A DNA stretch of 64,000 nt, from NCBI RefSeq assembly GCF_044359855.1, contig NZ_CP132291.1, positions 3,534,001 to 3,598,000 of the forward strand. The letters are read 5' to 3'. This document shows positions 36,401-43,782 of the stretch, piece by piece. Under the pieces are notes generated by a model. It saw nothing but the letters and a program-made list of their open reading frames with translations, searched no databases and was not told where the DNA came from. Position 1 is the stretch's first letter. Each line of letters begins with the position of its first letter. This DNA is from Rummeliibacillus pycnus_A. GTDB lineage: Bacteria; Bacillota; Bacilli; Bacillales_A; Planococcaceae. The translations under genes and the position numbers were made by a program.

Positions 36401-37006
36401 GTCAACATCAGCGCAATTGAAGAATATGCTACTGTTTCAGAACGACATACATTCTTATCTAGTCAACGTAGTGATTTAATGGAGGCACAAGAAACATTAC
36501 ATGAAGCTATTCGTGAAATGGATGAAGAAATGACTAATCGTTTCAGCGAGACATTCTTTGAGATTCGTGAACACTTCCAAAAAGTATTCAGAGAATTATT
36601 CGGTGGTGGTCATGCAGATTTAGAATTGCTCGATCCAGATAATATACTTGAAACAGGTATTGAGATTGTGGCACAGCCTCCAGGTAAAAAGCTTCAACGA
36701 CTTAGTCTATTGTCAGGTGGGGAAAGAGCATTAACAGCTATTGCATTATTGTTTGCGATATTAAAAACACGCCCAGTCCCATTCTGCATTTTGGACGAAG
36801 TTGAAGCAGCTCTTGACGAATCAAATGTTGCTCGTTATAGTCAATATTTGAAAAAGTTTAGTGCAGAAACACAATTCATCGTCATTACTCACCGTAAAGG
36901 AACGATGGAAGGCGCTGATGTTTTATATGGTATTACTATGCAAGAATCAGGTGTCTCTAAGCTTGTATCCGTTAAATTAGAACAGGAAGAACCTGTTCCA
37001 TCCTAG
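33443..37006 (+). CDS. smc: Chromosome partition protein SMC
   Basis: Condensin ATPase that extrudes DNA loops and aligns chromosome arms together with ScpAB. The 1187-residue protein has the canonical layout: Walker A GPNGSGKSN (about 32-40), long coiled coils (about 170-500 and 680-1010), a hinge around 520-670 with GGSLTGGSVKQQ, then the ABC signature LSGGERALTAIALLFA and Walker B FCILDEVEAALD near the C-terminus. The start is TTG with AGGAGGG 7 bp upstream. Confidence 0.98.
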   Translation: MFLKRLEVIGFKSFADRIGIDFVPGVTAVVGPNGSGKSNVTDAIRWVLGEQSAKSLRGAKMEDIIFAGSDSRKPLNFAEVSLILDNEDERLPIPYNEVSVTRRVYRSGDSEYLLNKQQCRLKDITDLFLDSGLGKEAFSIISQGRVDEILNSRPDDRRTIFEEAAGVLKYKQRRKKAEHKLFETDDNLHRVLDILHELDKRIEPLHIQASAAEDYLKMTNELKGIDIAVLVQDIENLNRSMEQIVKEKQELFSKEQVHATQIAEKESNITMLRKQLSDLDTLLDESQHQLVDVSAEAERFEGRKVLMAEKRMNATAQLAKLQQSLDKAITSRNSWQQINTDKEAQLSERQHELQNLKKAVKQLEDNLNRSTSEIEAEIDKWKDTYIDRLNEEATVKNEVKNITKQLAEQAENSVKISSQSTEMITELKELQHEQQLVAEKLKKVEQQVAQKLEEYKKCQQDVQHARKQYDDQQAMLFKGYQHLQQMKSRQETLAELEADFSGFYQGVKAVLVARENQQLQGIHGAVAELIHVDGDYAKAVETALGAAMQHVVTETDADARKAIAWLKQQHAGRATFLPKNVMKSRKIPANILQTVANHPSFINTADELATFDPAFRTIAENLLGHVLVSKDLQGASQIAKACNYRYRVVTLDGDVVNTGGSLTGGSVKQQASLFSRKAELEGLTAQLSDMQSSIEKAEKVVAEWKEQVTEKSALLEQLRVLGEEIRAEEVELSARHRELEATTKRLSLRVSMFSDEQQDASGRKTSLEVQLADFNRRKEELAKELTEINQTVEELNVLKQQSESERDVLQEQYALKRSDLAVLNEQVSQLRLAVLDANSQLEQAIVDVENITKEIEWLTNGGDLNGPTEEEIVAKILELQTRRDELVQTVEQTKGHRIDVQQKVDSTDLELKELQRVHQGLLDGLRNYEVKLNRLDVEHENLSKQLEKDYELSFEEALLEPSLDMDVDTARRKVKLLKQSIAELGTVNISAIEEYATVSERHTFLSSQRSDLMEAQETLHEAIREMDEEMTNRFSETFFEIREHFQKVFRELFGGGHADLELLDPDNILETGIEIVAQPPGKKLQRLSLLSGGERALTAIALLFAILKTRPVPFCILDEVEAALDESNVARYSQYLKKFSAETQFIVITHRKGTMEGADVLYGITMQESGVSKLVSVKLEQEEPVPS

Positions 37007-37025
37007 GACAGAGGAGCGAAATAAC

Positions 37026-38282
37026 ATGAGCTTTTTAAAGCGTATGAAAGAAAAGTTAATGGGTGGCCCCAAGCCAGAACAAGAAGAAGTTGAAAAGGTA
37101 GAGGGACAAAAAGAAAGCCTAGAAGAAATAGAAGTTGAAGTGCCAACTATAGAGTCTCCTATTGAGGAAGTAGTTCATGAAACTTCACAAGAAGCGCAGC
37201 TAGGAACAACTACAGAGGCTATAAAACTAGATCAACATGAAGTATTAGAGGAAACACTTCCAGAAGTTGAAGAAGTACAAGTTGAGCCTGAAAAAGCGGA
37301 AAAGCCAAAACGTGGCTTCTCGGCATTTTCAATCACAGAAAAATTCAAATCAGGTTTAGCGAAAACTCGCAATTCATTTACTTCAAAAGTGAATGATTTA
37401 GTCGCTCGTTATCGCCATGTAGATGAAGAATTCTTTGAAGAGCTAGAAGATTTGCTTTTACAAGCAGACGTTGGTATCGAAACGGTTATGGAACTAACAG
37501 AAAAGTTGCGTTTTGAAGTACAACGCAAAAATATTAAAGATACAGAAGGTATTCAAACATTAATTTCTGAAAAACTAGTAGAAATTTACGAACAAGGCGA
37601 AGCTGATATTACGGAGATAAATATTCAAGAAGGCGAATTAACTGTTATTTTGTTTGTTGGTGTAAATGGTGTAGGTAAAACAACTACGATAGGAAAACTA
37701 GCACATCGTTTCAAACAACAAGGTAAAAATGTTTTACTTGCAGCGGGTGATACTTTCCGTGCTGGCGCGATCGATCAATTACAAGTTTGGGGAGATCGTG
37801 TAGGTGTTGAAGTTATTAAACAATCAGAAGGATCAGATCCAGCAGCAGTTATGTACGACGCTATTCGTGCAGCTAAAAACCGCAACGCAGATATTTTAAT
37901 CTGTGATACAGCAGGACGTTTACAAAATAAAGTCAATTTGATGAATGAGCTTGAAAAAATCCATCGTGTCATTTCCCGGGAAATTCCGTCGGCACCACAC
38001 GAAGTTTTACTAGCACTTGACGCAACAACAGGACAAAATGCGTTACAACAAGCGCAAATCTTTAAAGAAGCGACAAATGTTACAGGGATTGTTTTGACAA
38101 AATTAGACGGTACTGCAAAAGGTGGTATTGTGCTTGCTATTCGTAACAAATTGCACATTCCAGTGAAATTCGTTGGTCTTGGAGAACAAATGGATGATTT
38201 ACAACCATTTGATTCAGAGCGTTATGTATATGGCTTATTTGCTGATGCATTAGACGAACAATTATCCAATTCGAAAGACTAA
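37026..38282 (+). CDS. ftsY: Signal recognition particle receptor FtsY
   Basis: Membrane-associated SRP receptor GTPase. The 418-residue protein has a Glu/Val-rich acidic A domain (about 1-95), longer than in B. subtilis, then the NG domain with G1 VNGVGKTTTIGKLAHRF, DTFRAGAIDQL, G3 DTAGRLQNK and TKLDGTAKGG. GAGGAG precedes the ATG. Last gene of rnc-smc-ftsY; its partner ffh follows in the next unit. Confidence 0.97.
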   Translation: MSFLKRMKEKLMGGPKPEQEEVEKVEGQKESLEEIEVEVPTIESPIEEVVHETSQEAQLGTTTEAIKLDQHEVLEETLPEVEEVQVEPEKAEKPKRGFSAFSITEKFKSGLAKTRNSFTSKVNDLVARYRHVDEEFFEELEDLLLQADVGIETVMELTEKLRFEVQRKNIKDTEGIQTLISEKLVEIYEQGEADITEINIQEGELTVILFVGVNGVGKTTTIGKLAHRFKQQGKNVLLAAGDTFRAGAIDQLQVWGDRVGVEVIKQSEGSDPAAVMYDAIRAAKNRNADILICDTAGRLQNKVNLMNELEKIHRVISREIPSAPHEVLLALDATTGQNALQQAQIFKEATNVTGIVLTKLDGTAKGGIVLAIRNKLHIPVKFVGLGEQMDDLQPFDSERYVYGLFADALDEQLSNSKD

Positions 38283-38297
38283 TATTAAAAGCAGAAG

Positions 38298-38330
38298 GCG
38301 ATTCGTAGAATTTTTACGAATCGCTTTTTT
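38298..38330 (+). terminator. Terminator after ftsY
   Basis: Perfect 10-bp stem (38298-38307 with 38315-38324) followed by six T. Confidence 0.9.
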
Positions 38331-38350
38331 ATTGGGCTATTGTTAAGGGG

Positions 38351-38484
38351 ACTGTTGATATTTTATCGAAAGTACCATCACGCTAAGTTTACAAAAAGCA
38401 TGATCCAGCTACGTTGTCTTACACAGTTCAGTCTCAGGTAGCTCTCATTCTCTTAACACAAAGCTTTCTCGGTCTTTGTGTAAG
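38351..38484 (+). repeat. Dispersed intergenic repeat, copy 2
   Basis: Aligns with the reverse complement of 24936-25071 over its full length. It holds a perfect 8-bp hairpin (38456-38463 with 38474-38481) with a 10-nt loop at the same place as the shorter hairpin in copy 1. Like copy 1, it lies just behind an intrinsic terminator. From 38485 to 38640 I see no gene, only a small ACTCA-type dyad. Confidence 0.75.
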
Positions 38485-38646
38485 TAGAGTAGTATAGCGT
38501 CTTATTTGTAACGTGTCGAAAGGAGTTTTCCTAAGTTTTCTATGTTGTGTGGCAGATGTTTTTGCGTTGAGTGAACTCAGTCGTAATGGCAATCTGATCC
38601 AGGCATCTGAGAGAGAACGTTTGATAAAATAGACAAGTATTTTTAC

Positions 38647-38675
38647 TTGACAGAAATAGCATTTATCTTTATGAT
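38647..38675 (+). promoter_or_regulatory. Promoter of ylxM-ffh
   Basis: TTGACA (38647-38652), 17-bp spacer, TATGAT (38670-38675). The best sigma-A match in the window. Confidence 0.8.
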
Positions 38676-38711
38676 ACAGAAGAATATGTAAAAAAGAGGA
38701 GAGGTTTCGAT

Positions 38712-39047
38712 ATGCTACTTGAAAAAACAACACGCATGAACTTTCTCTTTGACTTTTATCAAGCATTATTGACAGAAAAACAACGTAGTTATATGCAACT
38801 CTATTACCTAGATGATCATTCACTAGGTGAGATTGCAGAAGCCTATGATGTATCTCGTCAGGCAGTCTATGACAACATTCGTAGAACAGAAACAATGCTT
38901 GAAGAATACGAGGAAAAACTTCAACTTTTTGAAAAATTCCAAAACAGACAGCAAATACTTGCAAAGCTTACAGAAAGTATAACTGATGTTCAATCAGAAA
39001 AAGCAGATCAGTTGGCACTTATTGAACAGTTAAAGCAATGTGATTAG
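38712..39047 (+). CDS. ylxM: YlxM family helix-turn-helix protein (UPF0122)
   Basis: A 111-residue protein with the sigma-70 region 4-like fold of the YlxM family: LLTEKQRSYMQLYYLDDHSL followed by the helix-turn-helix GEIAEAYDVSRQAVYDNIRR (about 38-57) and a coiled-coil tail. It is always linked to ffh; in streptococci YlxM stimulates SRP GTPase activity. AGAGGAGAGG precedes the ATG, and it is 12 bp from ffh. Confidence 0.93.
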   Translation: MLLEKTTRMNFLFDFYQALLTEKQRSYMQLYYLDDHSLGEIAEAYDVSRQAVYDNIRRTETMLEEYEEKLQLFEKFQNRQQILAKLTESITDVQSEKADQLALIEQLKQCD

Positions 39048-39059
39048 GAGGCGACATGC

Positions 39060-40415
39060 ATGGCGTTTGAAGGTTTAGCGGAGCGACTCCAAGGGACGAT
39101 TAACAAGATTAAAGGCAAAGGGAAAGTAAACGAACAAGACGTAAAAGAAATGATGCGTGAAGTTCGATTTGCTTTAATCGAGGCTGATGTTAACTTGAAA
39201 GTCGTAAAAAGCTTTATAAAAAAAGTTAGCGAACGTGCAGTAGGTCAGGAAGTTATGAAAAGCTTAACACCTGGACAACAAGTTATTAAAATAGTAAAAG
39301 ACGAGTTAACAGAACTAATGGGTGGAGAGCAAAGTCTGATTAAATTTGCTACAAAACCACCTACTGTTATTATGATGGTCGGTTTACAAGGTGCTGGTAA
39401 AACAACAACTACAGGTAAACTAGCAAATGTATTACGTAAGAAATATAACCGTAAGCCATTACTAGTAGCAGCCGACGTATATCGTCCAGCCGCGGTACAA
39501 CAATTACAAACACTTGGTAAACAATTATCATTACCTGTATTTTCATTAGGAACAGATATTTCACCAGTTGAAATCGTACGGCAAGCTTTAGAACAAGCAA
39601 AAGAAGAACATCATGATGTTGTATTGATTGATACTGCTGGTCGTCTACATATTGACGAGAAATTAATGCAAGAGTTAAAAGATATTCGTGCATTAAAAGA
39701 ACCAGACGAAGTATTCCTAGTTGTCGATTCAATGACAGGGCAAGATGCTGTGAATGTTGCCGAAAGCTTTAATGAAGCAGTCGGTATTACAGGTGTAATT
39801 TTAACAAAACTTGATGGTGATACACGTGGTGGAGCAGCATTATCTATTCGCTCTGTCACCCAAAAACCAATCAAATTTGTTGGTATGGGTGAAAAAATGG
39901 ATGCTCTTGAACCATTCCATCCAGAACGTATGGCGTCTCGAATTCTTGGCATGGGCGATGTCATGTCGCTAATTGAAAAAGCACAAGCAACAGTAGATGA
40001 AGAAAAAGCGAAAGAATTAGAAGAAAAATTCAAAACGCAAAGCTTCACATTGGATGATTTCCTTGAACAAATGGGACAAGTGAAAAAACTAGGACCATTA
40101 GATGAAATCTTGAAAATGTTACCAGGTGCAAACAAAATTAAAGGGTTAGAAAATGCTAAAATCGACGATAAACAAATTGGTCATATAGAAGCCATTATTT
40201 TATCAATGACTCCAGCTGAAAAAACAAATCCTGAAATTATAAATGCAAGCCGTAAAAAACGCATTGCAAAAGGGTCCGGTTCATCTGTTCAAGATGTAAA
40301 CCGTCTAATTAAACAATTTGATGATATGAAAAAAATGATGAAACAAATGACAGGTATGGCGCAAAAAGGGAAAAAGAAAATGAAACTTCCTGGCTTAGAT
40401 TCCTTGTTTAAATAA
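39060..40415 (+). CDS. ffh: Signal recognition particle protein Ffh
   Basis: SRP54 GTPase that binds signal sequences and 4.5S/scRNA. The 451-residue protein has an N domain, G1 GLQGAGKTTTTGKLA (about 104-118), DVYRPAAVQQL, DTAGRLHID and TKLDGDTRGGAAL, then a methionine-rich M domain with the RNA-binding SRKKRIAKGSG segment and a QFDDMKKMMKQMTGM tail. AGGAGGCGAC lies before the ATG. Confidence 0.98.
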   Translation: MAFEGLAERLQGTINKIKGKGKVNEQDVKEMMREVRFALIEADVNLKVVKSFIKKVSERAVGQEVMKSLTPGQQVIKIVKDELTELMGGEQSLIKFATKPPTVIMMVGLQGAGKTTTTGKLANVLRKKYNRKPLLVAADVYRPAAVQQLQTLGKQLSLPVFSLGTDISPVEIVRQALEQAKEEHHDVVLIDTAGRLHIDEKLMQELKDIRALKEPDEVFLVVDSMTGQDAVNVAESFNEAVGITGVILTKLDGDTRGGAALSIRSVTQKPIKFVGMGEKMDALEPFHPERMASRILGMGDVMSLIEKAQATVDEEKAKELEEKFKTQSFTLDDFLEQMGQVKKLGPLDEILKMLPGANKIKGLENAKIDDKQIGHIEAIILSMTPAEKTNPEIINASRKKRIAKGSGSSVQDVNRLIKQFDDMKKMMKQMTGMAQKGKKKMKLPGLDSLFK

Positions 40416-40454
40416 AAAAAATACGCTAAAATATAGTGTGTTAAGAAAAAACAC

Positions 40455-40483
40455 TTTACAAACAATCCAAAGCTTGCTATTAT
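40455..40483 (+). promoter_or_regulatory. Promoter of rpsP-khpA
   Basis: TTTACA (40455-40460), 17-bp spacer, TATTAT (40478-40483) with a TGC extension before the -10. Confidence 0.65.
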
Positions 40484-40522
40484 ACTATCTTGTGTGAAAC
40501 TATTCGGAGGTGCAATTAAACA

Positions 40523-40795
40523 ATGGCAGTAAAAATTCGTTTAAAACGTATGGGAGCTAAAAAATCTCCTTTCTATCGTATCGTAGTAGCAGACTCACGT
40601 TCACCACGTGACGGTCGCTCAATCGAAACTATCGGTACTTTCAATCCACTAACTTCTCCAGAAGAAGTTAAAATTGACGAAGCTAAAGCTTTAGCTTGGT
40701 TAGCAAATGGTGCGAAACCATCTGATACAGTACGTAACTTGTTCTCAGAACAAGGAATCATGGAAAAATTCCATAACTCTAAAATCGGTAAATAA
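40523..40795 (+). CDS. rpsP: 30S ribosomal protein S16
   Basis: Small-subunit protein. The 90-residue product begins with MAVKIRLKRMGAKKSPFYRI and has VADSRSPRDGR and IETIGTFNPL, all diagnostic. CGGAGGTGC precedes the ATG. It is 14 bp ahead of the KH-domain gene. Confidence 0.98.
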   Translation: MAVKIRLKRMGAKKSPFYRIVVADSRSPRDGRSIETIGTFNPLTSPEEVKIDEAKALAWLANGAKPSDTVRNLFSEQGIMEKFHNSKIGK

Positions 40796-40809
40796 TCGGA
40801 GGTGGCTTT

Positions 40810-41043
40810 ATGCAGCAGCTGATTGAGACGATCGTAAAACCTTTAGTCGATTATCCAGACGAAGTGAAAATTATTACTGACGAAAACGACAATCGTATTG
40901 TTTATAAACTTTCTGTACATCCTAGTGATATCGGAAAGATCATTGGCAAGCAAGGACGTGTTGCAAAAGCAATTCGTACAATTGTTTATTCAGCAGCAGG
41001 CAGCCATCACAAGAAAAAGACTTATATCGATATTCTAGATTAG
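40810..41043 (+). CDS. khpA: KH domain RNA-binding protein KhpA
   Basis: A 77-residue single KH-domain protein (YlqC) with the GXXG loop in IIGKQGRVAKAIRTIV at about 44-59. In streptococci KhpA pairs with KhpB/EloR and affects cell elongation and division. It is co-transcribed with rpsP. In B. subtilis ylqD follows; here a terminator and a repeat-rich spacer come next. Confidence 0.95.
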   Translation: MQQLIETIVKPLVDYPDEVKIITDENDNRIVYKLSVHPSDIGKIIGKQGRVAKAIRTIVYSAAGSHHKKKTYIDILD

Positions 41044-41051
41044 TTAAAACT

Positions 41052-41081
41052 AGGAAGGAGCAAACGTTCCTTCCTTTTTTA
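41052..41081 (+). terminator. Terminator after khpA
   Basis: 8-bp perfect stem (41052-41059 with 41068-41075), extended by a G-U pair, followed by six T. Confidence 0.85.
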
Positions 41082-41357
41082 TATATAAAAGCTGAAACGG
41101 TTAGTTCGGATCCGGAAATCACCACAAAAGCTTTCGGATTGAAAATGTTTTGACTCGATATCTAGCTGTTGAAACTGGATAGAATAAAAGCGGAATGGCT
41201 CGGATTAAGGATGATAGCTAAAAGCATCGCGTCTTGCGACAATTGTTTCTGCGACGAGTAATCGCAGGAGCAATCTTTCTCTGCGACGAGTAATCGCAGG
41301 AGCAACGACTATTTGACCCACATTCTGTGGGCCCCCTATTTTAAAGAGGTGAATAAT
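41082..41357. other. Repeat-rich spacer at the ylqD position
   Basis: 276 bp without a credible ORF where B. subtilis has ylqD. It contains the tandem hairpin repeat at 41249-41305 and a hairpin at 41317-41331, CCCACA/TGTGGG, whose right arm is followed by a C-rich stretch just before the rimM ribosome site. I found no strong promoter. Confidence 0.55.
41249..41305 (+). repeat. Tandem direct repeat of a hairpin unit upstream of rimM
   Basis: Two identical 25-nt units at 41249-41273 and 41281-41305, period 32. Each forms a perfect 6-bp stem CTGCGA/TCGCAG with a 7-nt loop, then GAGCAA. A degenerate third unit may lie at about 41229-41240. Confidence 0.85.
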
Positions 41358-41879
41358 ATGGAATGGTATAACGTAGGTAAAATTGTCAACACGCATGGTA
41401 TTCGTGGAGAAGTACGAGTAATCTCTCAAACAGATTTTCCAGAAGAACGGTATGCGGTTGGTCAACAATTAGGTCTTTTTAAACAAGGTGAGAAAAAGCC
41501 TTTACTACTTACAATTGCTTCTTCACGTAGTCATAAAAACTTTATTCTTTTATCATTTGAAGGTTACCCAAACATTAATGATGTGGAATCATTCCGCGAT
41601 GGAATATTAAAAGTAAATGAACAACAACTCGAAGAAGACGAATTACAAGATAATGAATTTTACTATCACGAAATCGTTGGATGTACTGTTTACGACCAAG
41701 ATGGAAAAGAAATTGGTCAAGTAAAGGGAATTTTTGAAACAGCTGCAAACGATGTGTGGACTGTGAAAGGAATAGATGGTAAAGACCATTACATTCCAGT
41801 TGTAGATGAATTTATCAAAGAAATTGATATTGATGCAAAGAAAATCGTTATAGAAGTAATAGAAGGTTTATTATCATGA
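41358..41879 (+). CDS. rimM: 16S rRNA processing protein RimM
   Basis: Assists maturation of the 30S head by binding S19. I choose the ATG at 41358 (173 residues, MEWYNVGKIVNTHGIRGEVR) with AAAGAGGTG upstream; an upstream TTG at 41313 would run through the hairpin region. The N-terminal RimM barrel and the C-terminal PRC-barrel (EFYYHEIVGCTVYD and following) are both recognisable. It overlaps trmD by 4 bp. Confidence 0.96.
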   Translation: MEWYNVGKIVNTHGIRGEVRVISQTDFPEERYAVGQQLGLFKQGEKKPLLLTIASSRSHKNFILLSFEGYPNINDVESFRDGILKVNEQQLEEDELQDNEFYYHEIVGCTVYDQDGKEIGQVKGIFETAANDVWTVKGIDGKDHYIPVVDEFIKEIDIDAKKIVIEVIEGLLS

Positions 41880-42607
41880 TGAATATTCACGTACTATCTT
41901 TATTTCCTGAGATGTTTTCAGGGGTGTTTGGATCCTCCATTTTAAAAAAGGCACAAGAAAAAGAAGCAGTAAAATTTTCTGTTACTGATTTCAGAGAATT
42001 TTCAAACAATAAACATGCTCAAGTAGATGATTATCCATACGGTGGAGGTGCAGGAATGGTATTAAAACCTGAACCTATATTTAACGCTGTAGAAGCTCTT
42101 GTAGCAGATGGAAAGAAACCACGCATCATTCTTATGTGTCCACAAGGGGAACGCTATACACAAGCTAAAGCGGAAGAATTAGCGCAAGAAGAAGATCTAG
42201 TGTTTGTTTGTGGCCATTATGAAGGCTATGATGAACGTATACGCGAATTCTTGGTAACGGATGAGCTATCAATTGGGGATTTCGTATTAACTGGTGGTGA
42301 ATTAGCAGCCATGACAATTATTGATAGTGTTGTCCGACTATTACCAGGAGTTCTTGGAAATGATGATTCACCAGTATTAGATTCTTTTTCTACAGGATTA
42401 CTAGAACATCCACATTACACACGTCCTGCAGATTTTCGTGGCATGAAGGTTCCTGATGTATTATTATCAGGAAATCACGCGAAAATTGAACAATGGCGCA
42501 TGGAACAAACTCTAAAGCGTACATTTGATCGCAGACCGGATTTACTAGAGCATATCGAATTAACACCAGAACAACAAAAATATTTAAATAAACTTAAAAA
42601 GCTGTAA
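41876..42607 (+). CDS. trmD: tRNA (guanine-37-N1)-methyltransferase
   Basis: SPOUT-class methyltransferase that prevents +1 frameshifting. The 243-residue protein has DYPYGGGAGMVLKPEP, CGHYEGYDERI and the knot loop IGDFVLTGGELAAM, all TrmD signatures. It overlaps rimM (ATGATG; either ATG possible). The next gene rplS has its own promoter and leader. Confidence 0.97.
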   Translation: MMNIHVLSLFPEMFSGVFGSSILKKAQEKEAVKFSVTDFREFSNNKHAQVDDYPYGGGAGMVLKPEPIFNAVEALVADGKKPRIILMCPQGERYTQAKAEELAQEEDLVFVCGHYEGYDERIREFLVTDELSIGDFVLTGGELAAMTIIDSVVRLLPGVLGNDDSPVLDSFSTGLLEHPHYTRPADFRGMKVPDVLLSGNHAKIEQWRMEQTLKRTFDRRPDLLEHIELTPEQQKYLNKLKKL

Positions 42608-42618
42608 AGTATAAACAC

Positions 42619-42647
42619 TTGCAACAGGTAACAATCTATGCTAATAT
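42619..42647 (+). promoter_or_regulatory. Promoter of rplS
   Basis: TTGCAA (42619-42624), 17-bp spacer ending TGC, TAATAT (42642-42647): an extended -10 promoter. Confidence 0.7.
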
Positions 42648-42652
42648 TTGAG

Positions 42653-42737
42653 ATGCATTTCTATGAAAATGCCGTATTACGGTGTTCCGCTGTAGCAACC
42701 GCAGTGACCTGCAAGAACATCTGTCTAAGGAGAGAAA
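42653..42737 (+). promoter_or_regulatory. Candidate L19 ribosomal protein leader
   Basis: About 85 nt of transcribed leader between the rplS promoter and its AAGGAGAG ribosome site. It is locally GC-richer than surrounding spacers, with TGTTC...GAACA flanking a segment containing CCGCTG and CGCAGTG that can fold. Low-GC Firmicutes carry an autoregulatory L19 leader at this place; I have not matched the consensus base by base. Confidence 0.5.
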
Positions 42738-42740
42738 ACA

Positions 42741-43085
42741 ATGTCAAACATTATTTCAGAAATCACTAAAGAACAACTTCGTACTGATATCCCTGCATTC
42801 CGTGCTGGTGATACAGTGAAAATCGACGTTAAAGTAGTCGAAGGTACTCGCGAACGTATCCAAGTATACGAAGGAGTAGTAATCAAACGTCGTGGTGGCG
42901 GTATTAGCGAAACTTTCACAGTTCGTAAAATCTCTTATGGTGTTGGAGTTGAACGTACATTCCCAGTAAATACTCCAAAAATCGCTAAATTAGAAGTTAC
43001 TCGTCGTGGTAAAGTACGTCGTGCTAAATTATACTACCTACGTAACTTACGTGGTAAAGCTGCTCGTATTAAAGAAATTCGATAA
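42741..43085 (+). CDS. rplS: 50S ribosomal protein L19
   Basis: Large-subunit protein at the 30S-50S interface. The 114-residue product shows FRAGDTVKIDVKVVEGTRER, VIKRRGGGISETFTVRKIS and the C-terminal RRGKVRRAKLYYLRNLRGKA. AAGGAGAG precedes the ATG. Monocistronic, with its own promoter and terminator. Confidence 0.98.
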   Translation: MSNIISEITKEQLRTDIPAFRAGDTVKIDVKVVEGTRERIQVYEGVVIKRRGGGISETFTVRKISYGVGVERTFPVNTPKIAKLEVTRRGKVRRAKLYYLRNLRGKAARIKEIR

Positions 43086-43100
43086 GCTTATTTTGGAAGA

Positions 43101-43135
43101 AAAGAGAGCTTGCATTTCAAGCTCTCTTTCTTTTT
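43101..43135 (+). terminator. Terminator after rplS
   Basis: Perfect 12-bp stem (43101-43112 with 43118-43129) followed by T-rich sequence. Confidence 0.9.
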
Positions 43136-43162
43136 GCCTGAAGCAATAAATCCTTGTACAAT
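43134..43162 (+). promoter_or_regulatory. Promoter of lepB-rbgA
   Basis: TTGCCT (43134-43139), 17-bp spacer, TACAAT (43157-43162), starting at the end of the rplS terminator. Confidence 0.6.
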
Positions 43163-43194
43163 AATAAGTAGAATAGTCAAGGGGGACATCGATT

Positions 43195-43764
43195 ATGGAA
43201 AAAGCAAAAAAGGAAAAGAATGAGTTGTGGGAATGGACGAAAGCTCTGATTATTGCATTTGCACTTGCAGCTGGAATTCGATACTTATTATTTACGCCTA
43301 TTGTGGTAGATGGTGAATCGATGATGCCTACACTTGAAAATGGAGATCGTATGATCGTAAATAAGCTGGGTTACCGTATAGGTGATATCCATCGTTTTGA
43401 TATTGTTGTATTCCATGCACCAGAAAAAAAGGATTATATTAAGCGAGTAATTGGTTTACCGGGCGATAAATTAGTTTATAAAAATGATCAATTATATATA
43501 AATGGTAAAGCAATTGCTGAACCATATTTACAAAAATTCAAAAATGAAATTACTGATGGTGGTACCTTAACAGAAGATTTTTCACTAAAGGATATTCCGA
43601 GTGTACATGGTGATACCATCCCACCAGGCTATGTATTTGTCATGGGAGATAATCGCCGTTACAGTAAGGATAGTCGCCATATAGGTATCGTTTCTGTTGA
43701 TAAAATTATAGGGAAAACAAATGTTGTCTTTTGGCCACTCGATCAAATGGGCAAAGTGAATTAA
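43195..43764 (+). CDS. lepB: Signal peptidase I
   Basis: Cleaves signal peptides of exported proteins at the outer membrane face. The 189-residue protein has one N-terminal membrane anchor (about 15-32, ALIIAFALAAGIRYLLF), the nucleophile serine in VDGESMMPTL (about 40-49), the general-base lysine in KRVIGLPGDK and the closing motif MGDNRRYSKDSRHIG. Single-anchor architecture is the Sip type of Firmicutes. Followed 18 bp later by rbgA. Confidence 0.96.
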   Translation: MEKAKKEKNELWEWTKALIIAFALAAGIRYLLFTPIVVDGESMMPTLENGDRMIVNKLGYRIGDIHRFDIVVFHAPEKKDYIKRVIGLPGDKLVYKNDQLYINGKAIAEPYLQKFKNEITDGGTLTEDFSLKDIPSVHGDTIPPGYVFVMGDNRRYSKDSRHIGIVSVDKIIGKTNVVFWPLDQMGKVN

Positions 43765-43782
43765 CAAATAGGAGTGAACAAA

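Noticed and set aside
38434..38964. 176-codon open frame on the minus strand spanning the ftsY-ylxM gap
   Set aside because: It runs antisense through ylxM and through the dispersed repeat, with no ribosome site or domain; the promoter and ylxM on the other strand explain the sequence.
39611..40135. 174-codon open frame on the minus strand
   Set aside because: Antisense to ffh; shadow of its codon usage, no start signal.
41249..41305. CRISPR-like direct repeat
   Set aside because: Only two units with a 7-nt spacer and no cas genes; a tandem hairpin repeat is a better description.
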